Notes: generated by a model not told the origin, from the letters alone. Positions 23,240 to 38,000 are shown, counted from the stretch's first letter. The stretch is 64,000 bases of DNA from Septoria linicola (GCA_024114885.1 CP099426.1:2310564-2374563); one strand, 5' to 3'. Numbers and translations are program-made.

Positions 23240-25645
23240 CGTACTAGAGTAAAGTTATAGCGTGTTTTATAGATAGTCTAGGGCTCCTCTCTTTCTTACT
23301 TTTATAATTTAGTCTACCTTTATCTTCTTTAACTCTTCTAGTTTTAATACTACTACCTATAAATACGCTACCTTTATAGCGAAATCTATCGCTAGCTACT
23401 AGAGGACTTAGGTCTAGTACTCGACTAAGATAACGATATTAAGATAGCGTTTTTAGAGACTCTTTATAATTCGAATCTAGTCCGATAGTACCCTCTACGC
23501 TACGATATATAGTATTAGAGTAGAGCTCTAGTAGACTACCTACTACCTTTAAAATTCTAATTAATATACCTATATCTTCTCTAGACTAGACTTAAGTAAA
23601 TAGGATATATCTATAGTAGAAAGAGTATAAAACGGACTTTAGAGACTAGTATATACGACGATAGTAGGAGGTATAAGGTCGCTATAAGTATAAGTTTAGG
23701 ATATAAAAGACTATATCTATTAAATAGGAGGGTACTCGTTCCTTCTAGGTCTAGAAGTTTTTCGACTAGAGGATTAATATCGAGGATACCTCGCTAAAAG
23801 TAGTCTACCGAGATTACGAGACCTCTTTAGCCTATCCGAGCCTTCGTATTAGTATAAGTAGTCTTAGTTCTTACCTTCGAACTAAGGAGTACGTATAGGT
23901 ATTTAAGAGAAAGAGGATACTACTAGAGTATATCTAGTAGTATAAAGACTATTATATAAGTTCCTACCGACTACGTTTACCGACTACGTTATTAAGCTTA
24001 TATAGTTAGGCTCGAAATCGTAAGGGTTACCTCGGCGACCTAGACCTAAGTATTAATAACTTCTCTATAGTATCTACGTAAATGATCGTAGTATATAGCC
24101 TACTACTTAATTTCTTCGAGAATCCTATAGTCCGCTATATATATATACCTTAACCCTAGTCTCGAAATACCTTTCCGCTCTAGTAAGACGATTAAGGCTC
24201 TTCTTCGAGAGGTCTAAGAGAGGTCTAAGAAAGATCTAAAGGCTATACTAGCTAGAACCTCTAAGGTTACTATCGTAGTCGACGGCTAGTAGTCTAGTAG
24301 TATAAAAGCTTTATTCCTTACTATCTATACCTACTAGATCGACGCTAAATAGGTATAGTACGAGGCGATATTAGACTTTCCTTACGTTACTAGTAGATAT
24401 ACTAGAGAGCGACTTTCGAAATTACTCTTTAATATATTATAAAGGTTTAGCCTTAGAGACCGACTAATCGCTCTTATATACGATAACGCTAGAAACAATA
24501 GTATACTCTATAGGTCTATATACGTCTTACTAGTATCTATTCGATCGGTACTAACGTAAGCTAGTATTAAGGCTATCGGCCTTTACTTAATAGAGTATAG
24601 CGTAAAAATCGTAAAGCCTTCTATTTCGATCGAAGAGCTCGTAGAGCTAGTAGTACTAGATATTTAACTAGATAAGGCAAATCTCTTCTCTAATATTAAG
24701 GCTATTAAGCCTACTACGCTAGCTACGATTCTAGAACGGTTTCTATATTTTACTTATATAATATAGCTTACTATAAAGGCCTTTTTTATATAACTATAAA
24801 TAATACCGATTAACGATCTATAAGAGTTTTAGAACGATAAGAAAGATTAACGAGCTCTAGAAAGGTTTTAAAAGACTTATATAGTAGCTTCTCTTAAAGG
24901 ACTACCTAAACTTTTATTTAAGGTATATCGTAGTTATAGTCGACGACCGTAGTTAGTAAGTATAGTTAGTGCTTATTAATCGTCCTAGGTCTATAGGTTT
25001 ATAGTATAGGTAAACTCTAGTTCTTAGCGTTTTAAGAGCTTTATAGATCTCTAAAGAGAGCGTCTAAAGAATCTATATCCCTATCTAAAGGCTTACGTAC
25101 GCTAGTAAAAGTATCCTATAACGAGACTACTATAAGTAATATAAGACGTAAGGACCCGTTAGAGCTCGACTACGATAATACTATCTCGCTTTAGTCGACT
25201 ACGCGACTTTATCGATAAATTTATTAAGCGTTAGTCGCTACTAACACTTATACTATCTAATACTAACTAGTAATAGTTAGAATACCTTACGTCTCTAACT
25301 ATACCCTTCGCTTAGGCTACTACCTACGTTAGTACGATAAAGGGCTCTAGCCTCTATCTAGTCCTTAGCTACTATAACTCTCTTTTCGATATTCTAGATA
25401 AAGTAGACAAGAAACTTAAGTATAAGAAAGAGGCTTAGAAGGTCTTACTCTATAAGGTACTAGATAAAGCGTATACTAAGCTCTTTTAATATTACTAACG
25501 GACCTAGTAACGGTTTAAGGACTACTATAGTATAGTAGTACTACTATACTCTACGATTAAGAGTATATTCTAGAAGCGAGGCGCTTTCGATAACGATAGT
25601 TTAGAAGATCTCTACTAGAGCAAATTACGTATAGAGTAGTAGTAA
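23240..25645 (+). pseudogene. hAT transposase relic, N-terminal and catalytic part
   Basis: From about 24250 a plus-strand frame reads like fungal hAT transposases: I-V-V-D-G followed by two TAG for former Trp, then an aromatic strand, then D-F-P-Y-V-T and R-Y-T-x-E-R (for H-T-G-E), then Y-D-N-A-R-N-N-S near 24480. Later, near 25290-25400, comes the P-F-A-Q-A-T-T-Y-V-S/G-S-S-L-Y-L-V-L-S-Y-Y-N-S-L segment typical of the region before the dimerisation domain. The catalytic Asp of V-D-G and of Y-D-N are kept, but frame breaks at TAG/TAA make it dead. The frame is cut at 25645/25650 by Gypsy B and continues at 38891. The stretch 23240-24250 is harder to read. Confidence 0.8.
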
Positions 25646-25649
25646 GGTA
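25646..25649. repeat. Left 4-bp target-site duplication of Gypsy B
   Basis: GTAG here is repeated at 38887-38890. Joining the flanks without one copy restores a continuous hAT transposase frame. Confidence 0.85.
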
Positions 25650-25928
25650 AAGGCCTACCTATATACCGTACTTAGTAGTTTTAGTATAAAAGCAAGGTAG
25701 TAGCTCGTTTCTAAGATAGTAATGTTTACTCTACTTGATTAATTTAATGTCCTACGGTCCTAGTATAGGCTCTTAGTCCTAGGACTACTAGTTTAAGCTC
25801 GTTACTACTAGTTAATATACGTATTATAAGACTATTACTCTCCGAATAGATCTTATTCTATAGCGACTACTCTTATACCTACCTAGAGGGTTAGTATTAG
25901 GGTAGTTATTATCTATTAATAGAGCCGA
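25650..25928 (+). repeat. 5' LTR of Gypsy B
   Basis: Starts TAGTAAGGTAAAGG and ends ATCTATTA. It is nearly identical to 38608-38886, and to 40005-40283 and 52985-53263 in reverse. Confidence 0.93.
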
Positions 25929-26629
25929 AGGTAAGGCTATCTCTTCTCTCTTATACCGGAACTAGAAGCGTAGAGGGTAGATAGTAGCCTTAAAGCGAGA
26001 ACTAATATACTATAAATATTAATAAGAGGCCTAAAAGAAGCCTACGTAAGAGGCGACTTAAAGAGCTATAATAATATAGAAGCCTCTAGAATATAGATAT
26101 CGCTCTAACCTAGAAAAGTTATAAACCTCTAGTACCTCTTAGTACGGATCTATTTAGTAATTACTATATAGATAGTAAGGCGACTTACTATATCGGAGAT
26201 TTACTTAGGGTCTCTATACCTATAATAGTCTTCGATTAGACCCTAGTTTAGCGTAAAAACGCTCTCGTTCGGATAGCGTAGAAGCTATAGGATAGGCCGG
26301 ACCTGTCTAGGTAATCTCGTATCCTCTAGTATATAGATCGCTCGGAATAAGCCCTAGTACGGCGTTAGACGCTAATCGTTTAGCTAAGGGCACTAATTAC
26401 GTCTAAGGCCCCGGACCTGGTATATAGTATAGGCTAACGTAATATTATACTACTATAGTTATATAGCGAATTACTCGAATAAGCGAGACGGACGCGCCTA
26501 GCTATAAACGGTCGAACTATACGACACGACATGCCTTACTTATTAGGCACAATTAATATAGCCCTAGTATTATAATAAAAAGTTTAATGTTTACTTTTAG
26601 ACAGCTAAGAAAATTTTAGACTCTTGTTT

Positions 26630-26657
26630 TTTAGTTATCGTTTTAAATAATAACTAT
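26630..26657. other. Palindromic hairpin 1 of Gypsy B
   Basis: Arms TTAGTTATCG and (mutated) AATAATAACTA around TTTTAA. The copy in A (8887-8911) is a perfect palindrome with CGATAACTA. It lies just upstream of the Gag frame. Confidence 0.7.
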
Positions 26658-26869
26658 ATTTTATTTAAAAACCTAATTAAGGAGAGTATAATATACTCTT
26701 AGAACACCTTCGAACGAGCTCTATAAGTAAATTAGTATCTACTAGCCGGCCTAAAATACTAGAGAGTAGCTTATCTAACTAGCTTAATAAGTAAATTCGA
26801 AGATTACTAGTAAAGCTACTACCCGCTTTTACTTTATTCTCTCTACTAGATAACGACATGTCTATAGAA

Positions 26870-29800
26870 GCAGAGGACTAAGAAGGTACTAACCTTAACT
26901 CTAATACTAATATCTTTCGAGAACCGAACTTAGGAGGTAGACTATCTATAGCGTAGTTCTAGCTACTTATAGAGACTATCTAAGTAACCTAAAGCTAGAA
27001 GGTAATTGTCGCTTAGGTTCTACTACTACCTAGCTCGGACTAGAATCTTTTCTTTAATAGAGAGAACGTAACCGAGTATATTAAGCGTTTTAAAGTACTA
27101 TATAGGAACTACGCTATCCTACTTATTAATAATAATAAATAGCTTTACGAGAAGTTACTTACTTAGGTTACGGTTATCTAACGTAGAAGATACTAGCGCC
27201 TTAATAGTTTCTACGACCAAGACTACTCTAAGTTCAAAGAGTCGATTATTAAGGAATACCGAAAGTACGATAATATATATATACTTAGAAACCGCTACTA
27301 TATAGAAAACCTTTATAAGGTTAACTATAGTAAGGATAATAATCTCTTAGAGTACTTGAGGCAGTTTATACTCTACTCTAATACTATACCTACTTCGTAT
27401 ATAGACGAGCGTTCTCGTACTCTTCTATTTATACGAGGCCTTCTATTTCGTTTTAGTAAGAGGCTCTAGGCCTATCTTAGGTTAGATCTTAATAACAAGG
27501 ACTTAGATTATAGTAAGCTCTTAAAGATAGCCTAGCGTTAGATTAATAGTAATAAGGACTTTAAATTAGAAGTATATAACAAAGGTAGTAGAGACGTCTA
27601 GTAGTTATACGAAGTAGTAAAGAAGTCCGCTCTAAGACTGAACTCTAAGTTTAAGGCTAGAGAAACGGTAGTCTATAAAGGCCGTAAGCCGGCAACCGTC
27701 GATAATATTACCGCTAGTATATAAGACCTCGTAATTACTACGATTCGTCGACTCGAAGACGGAGGTCTATAGCTACTACGTCTGTCGATAGGATAGTAGG
27801 CGAAGTCTTACGATTACGACTATCTATATATTCTAAGACCTACTTATAGCTAGGAGATTTCGATTAATTTAGCTACGATAGATAACGAGTTAATAATTAA
27901 GGCCTATACGGCGATCGCTCTAAAGATTTTAGGTTATTAGATATATAGGCTCGAAGGCTATATAGCTACAAACTACGAGTACCTATAGTAGTTCGAGACT
28001 AAGAGCTTGATATATAGAGATCTAAAGACCGGTATTATATACTATAGAACGCCTCGCCTAGGTACAGAAAAGATATAGTACTACTAGGACAAGGAATTGC
28101 TAAAGCTATTCGTATTAATAGGAGTATTAGAGTAGCGCTATAGGAAGATCGATCTTGAAAATATAGATCGTTTATTAACGCTAAGAGCGAGCTAGTAGAG
28201 GACAGCGAACAAGGTAGCTAGTATTAACGGTCCTATTAATATCGGTTAAGTCGCTTCTATTATATAGGAGGATTAGGACGATCTAATCGGCGCCTACGTA
28301 GCTAGAGATAGCGTAAAGACAAAGTAGAACCTAAACTCTTCTCGTCTAGTCGGAGGATAGCTAATAGGAGTATAGAAGCGGATTACGACCTAGGCTATAG
28401 CTATAAGAACCTACACTTATCGTCACCCTCGTATTAAAGAGGTTAAAGATAAAAACTAGCTAGCTCCTTACCTTATAGATATAAGGGAGTTAGAGGATTC
28501 TTAAACTTAGAGACGTAATAACGATAAGATCGAGAATAAGTAGATATACGACTACCTAAACGGTCTACTAGTTCTAGTCGCTCCTATATATACTTAAAAG
28601 TAGAAGAAGGCTAAGGAGCCTCTAAAGACCAAGCGTATAGACAACTACCTTCGAGCTACGTACGCTAATAATAACGCTAACGTCTTCTAGATAGATAAAA
28701 TACTCGAATCTAAGGTCTAGTTAAGCTTAGTAGAGATTATTCTCTATAGCGAGCGAGCGTCGTATTCCTTATAGAGTCGTGTTCCGAACGATACGGATCT
28801 ACGTAAGAAGCTTAATAAGCTCTATATAAAGAAGCGTACGAATAGAGGTAGCGGAGTTAAGATTAGCGTATATTCCTTACTATCTAAAGCCTTTAGCGAG
28901 TAGGTAGAGGAGGAGCTAACGAAAGCTATTTTAGTAACTAATATTAAGGCCTTCTAGGTTACTACTATAGCGATTAATGTAGTTAAGCCTAGGCCCGCTT
29001 CTAAGCTTTATAAGTAGACTAATAATATCCTTCTATTATTTAATAATATCTATTAGATTATTCTAAGTATCTACGTACCTACAAAGTACGGCTCTCGAAT
29101 AATAGCTTATAAGTCTTTAATTAACGAGAGAGCTAAGTTAATAATTATACTAATCGAACATGTTCGAAAGCTTCAAGTCGGTATAACCTCTCTTAGTAAT
29201 ATTACTATAGGAGGAGTCGGAGGCAAGGTTACTTTTATTAGGTACTACCTAGAGGTATTAGTCGATACCTTTAGCGTAAGAGTTACGATACTATTTCTAG
29301 TCTTACTAGCGAACGGCCCGATCTTACTTAGCCGACTATAGGCGCGGTAGGTACGCCTAGCTTCTAAGAACTACGATAATAGCTCTTAGGAGAGCTTAAT
29401 TAGTACTCTAGACGGCTATATTATTATATTTACTAGCTTTAATAGCTATAGTAATATACGAACTATAGAATAGGTCCTAGGAAAAGCTAGAGTACCGAGG
29501 AACTAGCTCTAGTCGACGGCACGAGTATAGTAGAGGCTCTAATACGTATATCGCGTTAAGATTCGATAGAAGTTAGTATCCGAACTCTAACTTTTAGTAA
29601 TTACTAGCTAAAGGATATAGGGTATACCGTCGAGGACTCTAGATCTTATAATAGCGAGGAGTAGAGGGAGGGATTATAAGCTTTTTAAGCTTCTACTACC
29701 CTTTCCGTATAAGGTTTAGTAGTTAGAGATAAAAACTCTACTTAGGAAGGTTAGCTAGTAGAACGTTCCATAGTTACCTTTTTAAACGATAATTACGTTA

Positions 29801-32800
29801 TACCTCCTATACTATACTTTAAACTATACTAGTAGTATAGATAGATAAGCGATTAGTACTAGTATTCGTTTACAGTTACTAATAGCCTTAAACTCCTAGA
29901 GAATTAAGTCTTTAACTACCTTACGTAGTAGTTGTCGTATATAAAGGTAATTTACTTTAAGGACTATTTTATAGCGGACTTGATTAGATAAAGTACCTCT
30001 CTACGATAGTAGCTCGAACTATTAAGACGGGTTAATTATAGCTAGACTTAAACATAGTACGACTATCTCGTAGTAGTAGCTATTAAAGGTAACGTTACTA
30101 AATTCAGCTAATATAGTCGACTTAAGAAGCTTCTACTAGCTACCGGCGAAGTCGAACTAGCTTGTACTAGCGAGCGAGACTTGTACTAGGGTATTAGATA
30201 TAGTTTTAACGATACTATACTAGTATCTTAATCGAGCTAGGGTTCGAATTATAGAGGCGAATACTTGATAATTACTCGTAGGAAGCTTAGAGAGGCGGAG
30301 CTAGCTATCTAAGAACCTAGACTCTACGACGAGGTTATTTCTAATAAAGTAGACGACGAGCTTAGCGAAGAGACGTACGTTATCTCGGCCGCTATTAATA
30401 TAGTAGTAGAGAGAGCTCGTAATAAAGAAGCTATAGGGTAGTAGAAGCTAGATAATTATATTAGCGCCTATACTCTTTATAAGCGAGTTACTAATAAGAT
30501 TAAACTAGTAAATGCCGATATTACTATAACTAATAGCTTAAACCCTAGCGGATCGAAGGACTAGCGACGGACTTATATTAAAAAGGAAGCAGCTATACTA
30601 CCTAGTACTAGACCTTATAATAGTAAGTACTTAACTAAGAGGTTCTCGACGATCGAGCCTAGATTACGCCTTACGCCTAAACGGCTTACAAAGTTCAAAC
30701 CTAGTATAGAGCTACTACTAAAGGAGCTAGATTTGTTATACTATATACTAAGGAATCGAGAAGCTGCCTTTATATAGGACTTTACGTATTTAGGCCGAAT
30801 TAACTCTAATATTACTCTACTATAGAAGATTCGAATAGTTCCTTACGAGCTATAGTAGTATCTAGGCTTCAAGCTAAACCTATCTCTACGACACGTCGTA
30901 GAAGATATACTAAGACAACGAATCTAAGCTAGAACTCTTAAGCTATACTACGGTGCCTATCGAAACCTGTACTTCCTTATTAGTAAGAAGATAGAGGCAG
31001 GTAAGCTAAAGAAGTATCGGTTAATTAACGTAGCTTAGAAGTTTAATCAAGTTACTATAAGAGATTCGAACTTACTATCTAACGCTAAGGGTTTCTCTAA
31101 GGACTTTACTAGTTACGCGCTAGCCTCGTTAGTTAATATCTTCTCTAGATATAACTAAATCCTACTCGATAAATCCTATAGAGACCTTATAGGTTTTAAC
31201 TTACTACTAGGCCTATTATAGTAGACTACGTTACCGTAAGGAGCTACGAATTCTGTTACCTAGTTCGTTCGTATTATTAATCAAGTGCTTATAGAGTATG
31301 TCTCGTATAAGGTATAGCTGTTCCTTAATAATATTAGTATTAAAGAGCCTAAGACAAAGTACGATAGTAAAGAGGTTAAACCTAGCCTCCGCTATTACGT
31401 TATTAAATATATTATAGCTATAGACGACGTTCTCTATAATATAGAACGAGCTAATATAACCGTGGCTTTTAATAAGCTATAGCTCTATTACGAACAACTA
31501 GTAATCGTTAGTTACCTTACTAGTATCGATAGTCGCTATCTAGACTTCGCGAGAGTAGCGAAGATTAAGAAATAGCCGACTCTAGAGAATTAGAAGGAGG
31601 TTCGAATCTTCCTCGGCGTAGTTACGTACTACTACGTCTAGGTTAAAGGTTTTACGATTATCTTTACTTCGCTATTCAAGCTCTTATAGAAGGATACTAA
31701 GTTTTAATAGACTACCGAATACTAACTAGCTAAAGATGTCGTCTTAAAGGCACTAGTTTCAGCTCTAGCCCTAGTTACTCTTAACTTTAGAGAAGGAGTA
31801 GGACTTATTGTTATAGGTATAGATTCGAGTAGTAAAGGTTAGGGATATACGCTTTCCTAATATAATCGAGACGAGCTACTTCTCTACTATCTAGTTCGAT
31901 ATAAGTCCGGCCTATTTAACCTAGTAGAGGTTAAGTACGATACTAGAAAGCGCGAATACCTTAGTATACTAAAGGTATTAAAGAAGCTAAAACTATAGCT
32001 GTTCGGAGTATACTTCTAACTAGAGATTAATATAAATACTCTTGTTTACTAGCTTAATAAGGCTGCCTCTAATTTGCCGAATATAGTAATAACGCGCTAG
32101 CTAGTATAGATCTACCTCTTCGACTTTAACGTTATATATGTTCCTAGTAAGAAGTATATAGCTCCGGATTCGTTATTAAGAAAGCCTACTACGCCTAAAG
32201 ATATAGAAGCTATAGAATAGGAAGAAGACGTAGATCTAATAATTAACGAGTAATTCTTCGATACCTTTTACGTTAACGTTTTCTCTGTATAGGTAATTTA
32301 GAGCGAGCTACCTATAATTAATAGGATCTACTCTTAGAAGTTAATAAATATTACTTTCGTACTTATACGGATATAAAGACCTAAGAGAGTTTCTAATAAC
32401 GAGTATAAGCGGTTAAGGAAGAAGTATCGGCTGTTTTATATTAAGAATAACTAGCTCTAGCGCTAAGAGCGAGTAGCTAGACCTCTATAGCGAGTTATTA
32501 ATAAACCTAGAGTACGAGCTCGTATTATTAAGGCATACTATTATAAGAACGGTTATCGTAGCGCTAAATAGACGTATAATCTTATCTAGAAACGATAGTA
32601 GTAGGATAGGGTTTAGGCTTAGATTTCGCTTACTATTTAGTAGTATACTATTTGTAGTCTTCGGTATAAGAGACAGGTACCTAGAGAACTATAGATCCCG
32701 CTCTAAGTTATAGTTAGCTAGCGGTAGTATATCGATAGCTTATATGTCTCGAAGAACTATTCGTTAATAGTTATACGCGAATCTCTATCGCGCTAGCTAG

Positions 32801-33790
32801 AAGTACGTATATTCTAGTACCTAGCGAAGAGTATCTCTTTAGTATAGATAGTAAGGTTTATATAGGAAGAGATCTTTTACTAGTAGGGTACTACTATAGA
32901 AGTTATCCTTAATAACTATAAGACTAACCTTAGTAACGTAGAGAAGCTACTACTATCGTATAGTGTTAAACGTATTAATATTTCGCTATACTACTCTTAG
33001 TCTAACGCTATCGTTAAAGTCGGCTATAAGACAATATTAGACGCTTACTTAAAGCTCTCTAATAGCGGTCTTTATACGATCCGTAACTATATTCTAGTAG
33101 TTCTATAGGTAGAGAGAACGATAATAGTCTCTACTACTAGTCTAATACTATTAGAGGTAATAATTAGGCGTGACGTAGTACTACTAATCGAGCTAGAATA
33201 CTACACCTTCTAGATTATAGATTAGAGCAAGGTTAAGACTAGAGTAGAGCTTCTTACGATTCGAGCTCAAGCCCTAGAAGCTATAGAAACGATAGTAGAA
33301 GAAGGACGACTACGTTAATAGCGTCTCTAAGAATAGAACAAGGCGTACTTCGATAAATATCGCTATACGGACCTTATTATACTAAAGGAGAGAGATCTCG
33401 TATTAGTATACTACTCTAAGTTAAAAACTAGCTTCTTCTATAAGCTCGCGTTTAGGTAGGAAGGCCCTTTTAGAGTATCTAAAGTATTATAGAGAGGTAT
33501 ATCGTATAAGCTTAAGGAACTAGATAGCTTAAAACGAGAGTATATCTATAAGAGAATAGACCTTAAGAAATACATCTTTCTACGAGAAAACCTAAAGCTA
33601 GTTCTAGATTAGGTTAAACTAGAAGAAGTACCGCTACTAATAGAGAAGGTTATAGAACTAGGACTTCTACCTAGATATAAGTATCTATAGATCTTTATTA
33701 GTAAGCTATTAGTAATAACTTAAGAAGAAAGGGAGAGTTATATACGCTAGCTACTAATAGAGCTTAAAGAAGAAATAGAAGACTTAGTAA
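26870..33790 (+). pseudogene. Gypsy B gag-pol relic
   Basis: Read with TAG/TAA as mutated Gln/Trp, a plus-strand frame gives Gag with a capsid-like helical region (about 27045-27560). An aspartic protease follows at about 29060-29330, where the catalytic Asp of S-L-I-D is Asn in this copy. Reverse transcriptase lies at about 30820-31640, with F-L-N-N-I at 31321-31335 for F-L-D-D-I. RNase H is at about 31740-32160 (D-S-S-S-x-G-x-G), then integrase at about 32500-33450. A C-terminal segment at about 33450-33610 has the Y-K-L-K-E-L pattern usual after Gypsy integrase. The domain texture closely matches a fungal Gypsy group whose polymerase is followed by K-R-E-x-x-x-V-L-K-x-L-K-K. It lacks both polymerase aspartates and is certainly inactive. 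Confidence 0.88.
29771..29795. other. Palindromic hairpin 2 of Gypsy B
   Basis: TAGTTACC and CGATAATTA arms around TTTTTAAA, the same motif as hairpins 1, 3 and 4. It lies between the protease and reverse transcriptase domains. Matching copies are at 12027-12051 (A) and 49108-49134 (D). Confidence 0.65.
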
Positions 33791-35089
33791 GCTAAAGGCT
33801 AAAGCTAGCCTAGTAGAGCTAAAGAAGTAGAAATTCGATAGGCGATACTTAATTAGGAGTATAAGCTAAGATCTAGCTACTAAAGCCTAGCCTCTACTAT
33901 AAAAGAGCTAATCTTTCTAAGTCTATACTATCCTAAGCGCTTCTTTTATTCCTAGAGCTCTAATCTAACCTTTCCGAGCGCTTCTTTTAATCCTAAAGCT
34001 ACTATTAAGCTCTAATCGGAGCTTCCTAAGCTTGTAATTTACTAGACTAGTATAAATCTAGCTAAATCTTAGCTATCCTAAGTACTTCTTTTATTCCTAG
34101 AGCTACTATTAAGCTCTAATCTAAGCTTCCTAAGCTTCTCTTTTACTAGATTAGTAGAAATCTAGCTAATCCTAACTGTCCTAACGTTGTTTTCTATAGC
34201 TAAGATAAATATCTATATAGCTAGTTACTCTCCTAAGCTTAACTTTTAAGTATAGACTTTATATCTACTAGCTAACCTACTATCCTACTCCTTTTTCTAA
34301 GTCCCGAGCCTACTATCGCTATAAAAGTCAGCTATCCCGAGCTACTTTCTACTACTAGGTCTTAAAATCTAAGCTAGATCTATACTCCTAAAGCTCTTTT
34401 CTACTAGCGATTTCTAAGGTTAGTACTACGATCTATCTTCCTAGAGCCTTTTTCTATTATTAATCGGCGAAGTAAGATAGTAATTTTCTATCCTAAAGAT
34501 CCTTTTTACTATTAATTTTCGCCTGACTAAAGGAATCGCTAAAGATATTAGTTTCTAGTAGAGAATTCTTAAAGTTTAAGGTTTTTTAGCCTATATAAAG
34601 GTAGAGAAGCTTAAATGTTTAGTAACGATAGCTCTAATAGCTCCTTTCTAGCTAGTTAATTATAGCGCTAGCGGTCTCTTACGATACGGAAAGCGCGATC
34701 TAGTAAGTCGACCGAGTATATAAAAAATAAGGTTCTTTTAAGTTAGTAGAGGTAACGACGACGATATCTAAGCCTTAGTCCTCGTTAGCGATAGTAAGGT
34801 ATATACTATAGTAGTTAGTAGTAGCGTTAGTAGTATACGATAGCTATAGAAGCGTTAAGGTAAAGTAAACTTTTAGTTATCTTTTTAAACGATAACTAAA
34901 ACCTTATATAACTAAGTCTCGCGTATAGACCCCTAATCCTAATAGTAGTTACGCTACTACGGTAAGGTATATAATTAGACTACTTTTACGCTCTAAACGA
35001 TCTCTTCTTCCTTATTAACTATTAATTAGTTACTATAGAGCCTTACTTCTATTAAGTTCGATTCTTATCTTTCGTTACTACCTAGTAAC
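33791..35089. other. Spacer between pol and the extra frame of Gypsy B, with a 104-bp tandem repeat
   Basis: No frame is readable. The block containing AGCTACTATTAAGCTCTAAT at 33997 recurs from 34101, with matching flanks, giving an imperfect duplication of period about 104 bp. A third degenerate copy may precede it. Hairpin 3 sits at 34871-34901 just before the extra frame. Confidence 0.6.
34871..34901. other. Palindromic hairpin 3 of Gypsy B
   Basis: Arms CTTTTAGTTATC and GATAACTAAAA around TTTTTAAAC. The counterpart in D is at 43991-44021. It lies between pol and the extra frame. Confidence 0.75.
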
Positions 35090-38000
35090 GCTATATAGCT
35101 GTTTATATACGTAAGTAGTAACTAATATAATAGAAAACTCTATAACCGGTTACGCGCTCGACCCTCCTCGCTATTTAAGTTACTTATTACTAGTTACGCG
35201 CTTTATATCGCCTTAAGCTACTAATACGACTAATTAAAGACGTTCTCTTTCTCTATCGCGTATAAAGAACAAGACTTCCCCTTTCTAGCGTTCTTTAACG
35301 CCTAAACGCTTATTAAGACTAGCGCTTTCGCCTTCTACCTTGCCTGTTCGAAGTCCTATATAAGAACTACCTAGATAAGATTCTCTAAAGAAAAGACGAA
35401 AAATAGCTTCTTTAAGTTCTATATAAGATATAGCGCTCGCTTATATTAATCGTAAAGGCTCTATCGTTAGCTTCTAGCCTTTAAGCGGACCTCTTACTAG
35501 TATAACGAACCTTAATAACGCTACCGAAGCTATTCTATCGCTAGAGACTCTATAAGAATAAAAGGAGAGTATCGACTTAGTACTTAAGTAAGTCGAGAAA
35601 ACGAACGACGGAATAAAGATTAGTATATTTAACTTCTTTAAACGCCTCTTAGCTAAGATTTTACTAAAGTACCTTGATACGTAGAGCGTAAAGCGCGATA
35701 ATATAAAGAAGATATACTAAGAAGGCCGAGACTTAGTAAAGGAGAGAAACTTAATCTAGTAGTAGCTACGTATAGAGTTTAGGTATAAGTAGAACTTCCC
35801 TTTCCTTAACTAAGTCTTATATAATAAAGAGATACTTAGGAACCTTCGTTAATAGTTAAATAAGTATAAAGGCGTCTTCGAAGAAAGCGAACCTAAAGGC
35901 TAGGTCTTCTTAGCGTAGTAAAAGTAAGATCGTTTCTATTAGTAAGTAGCGAATATATTCTCTCGTAGCTAGTATTTTTAGCTATAGAGAAGTAAGAAGA
36001 CTCCTAGCTCGTAAGGCTTAGGCTTTATTAATATAAACTTAGATAGGAGACGCTACTAGAACAAGTTTAAGGTAGAGCTCTCGTAGGTCGACGTGTTTAG
36101 CTATAAGATAAGAGAAGCGCACCTAGAGGTAGGCTATAGACTTAATTAGTATAGATTTATAGTCAAGCTTACTAAAGAAGAGACCTTCGAAGAACCGACC
36201 TACGTATTCCTAGTAGTAGAGAAATAGCCTTTAATATCCTATAGACTATTACCTCCTCCTAGAAATCTAAGATCTAATAGAAGACCCTCCTTCTCTACGC
36301 CTAAGGGCCTATCCTTATCTAGTCCTACTCGAAACTCTAGTTAAGAAAGAGAAGGAGAAGGCGATTTACTTACGACTCTAGAGCCTTATCTTAGAGATTC
36401 TATATCGCCTAGTACTATATAGAGGCTAAAAGCTTAATTAGAGAAGTTAACGCTAAGCTCTATAAAGAAGCCCGCGCCTAAACCTATACTAACGTAGGCT
36501 CTTCGTAAGAGTAAGAGACTTACTAGAATTTACGCTAAAGAAACTATTATTAACTCGATCGAAACTTCTCCTATACTAAGTACTTTAGGTAATAGCGATT
36601 CTATATAAGATTAAGTTTTACCTACGACGGAGCCGCTACTAGGTCCGTAACGCCTATCGCTAATCGTACTAGAAGATAATAGTAGAATTAAGCTAGAGAA
36701 CGACTTAGAGCCTAATCTACGTTACTAGGCTTATATAAAGGATAGTGTTACCTCTAAAGTCTACTACTATATAATCGTTAGTAGAGCTCTTAAAGAAGTC
36801 GATAATGTCTAGGAGAAGAAGAAGGTAGCTAAGAGCTACGCTTTAATTAATATTCTTCTATACCTTAGCTAGCCTCTTTATAAAGAATATATAACTAAGA
36901 TAGGTAATACTATAGGTTTAAAGCTACCGAAGACGGCTAACGTAACGTATACTCTCTACTAGCGTATTGTTTAGATAGGTAGTATAGCCGATCTCTAAGC
37001 TCTTATCGCCTAGAATACTTAAAATCGGACATAGTTTAAGCTAGAAGCGAATACCTTCTTCTCTAAGCTAGTAGGACGCTCTTATCGTAGTAAGAAAGAT
37101 ACTAATACTTAGGAACTAGAGGACGATATTAACGCTCTAATACGCGAGGTAGGTAGAAGCTATCTCGGACCCTTTTAGTTCGTAGTAACCGAAGTAGACT
37201 TGAAGGTTACTTCTACTATCTGTTAGAAGGCTTAGGAGCTCTTAGACTACGATAGTAATAAGGGTACCTAGACCGATTACGGCTTCCTCTTTTATTCTCC
37301 TTCTACTAGAGGCCTATTTTAGATCCTAGACTCTTTACTCGAAGCTATACGGTATAAGTTTATAGTATATCGATAGTATAATATAGCTATTAGTTAGTAT
37401 AGTTAGTCTCGCGGTATATAGTACTCGCTGTCCTAATAGCTTCTTCGCTAATATCCTTTACTATAGCTATACTAGCTAGTTACTACTCTATATACGACTA
37501 TTAAGTACGTAGCCTACCTATCTACTATCTTTTATATCTTCGACGATAAGGCTAGTTCTAACTACCTTAACGGCTTCTAGTATATCGCCTTAAACGAGAA
37601 TATACTACTTAAGGAGAAGGGCCTTAATTAGGTTTAGTTTACGATCTCTCTAGACGATACTAGCGATAGAGGACGACTTTTACTAACCTCGGACACGATT
37701 AGTAATAGGCTCTTTAACCCTAAGGAGGCGAAGTAGCTAGTAAGGCGTATTATCGCTAATAAGTAAAGCTATAGTATAGGCTTCGTCGAGACTATACCTC
37801 TAGTAATTACTAACGAAATAAAAGCTAATCTCAAGCTTAGTTAGAAGAATCCTTATACTAATACGGGCTCGCTAGTTATTTCGTACCCCTATATCCCTTA
37901 GTAGTATACTCGTATAGGCGAAGAGTATCGCTTGATTCCTATAGTGTTTCTAGCCTACTCTAATAGTCGTACGTTAGATAAGCTACCTAATAGTAATTAC

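Noticed and set aside
33791..34870. Possible envelope gene or tRNA in the Gypsy spacer
   Set aside because: No frame, no cloverleaf and no hydrophobic anchor were seen; the stretch is made of degenerate tandem repeats.
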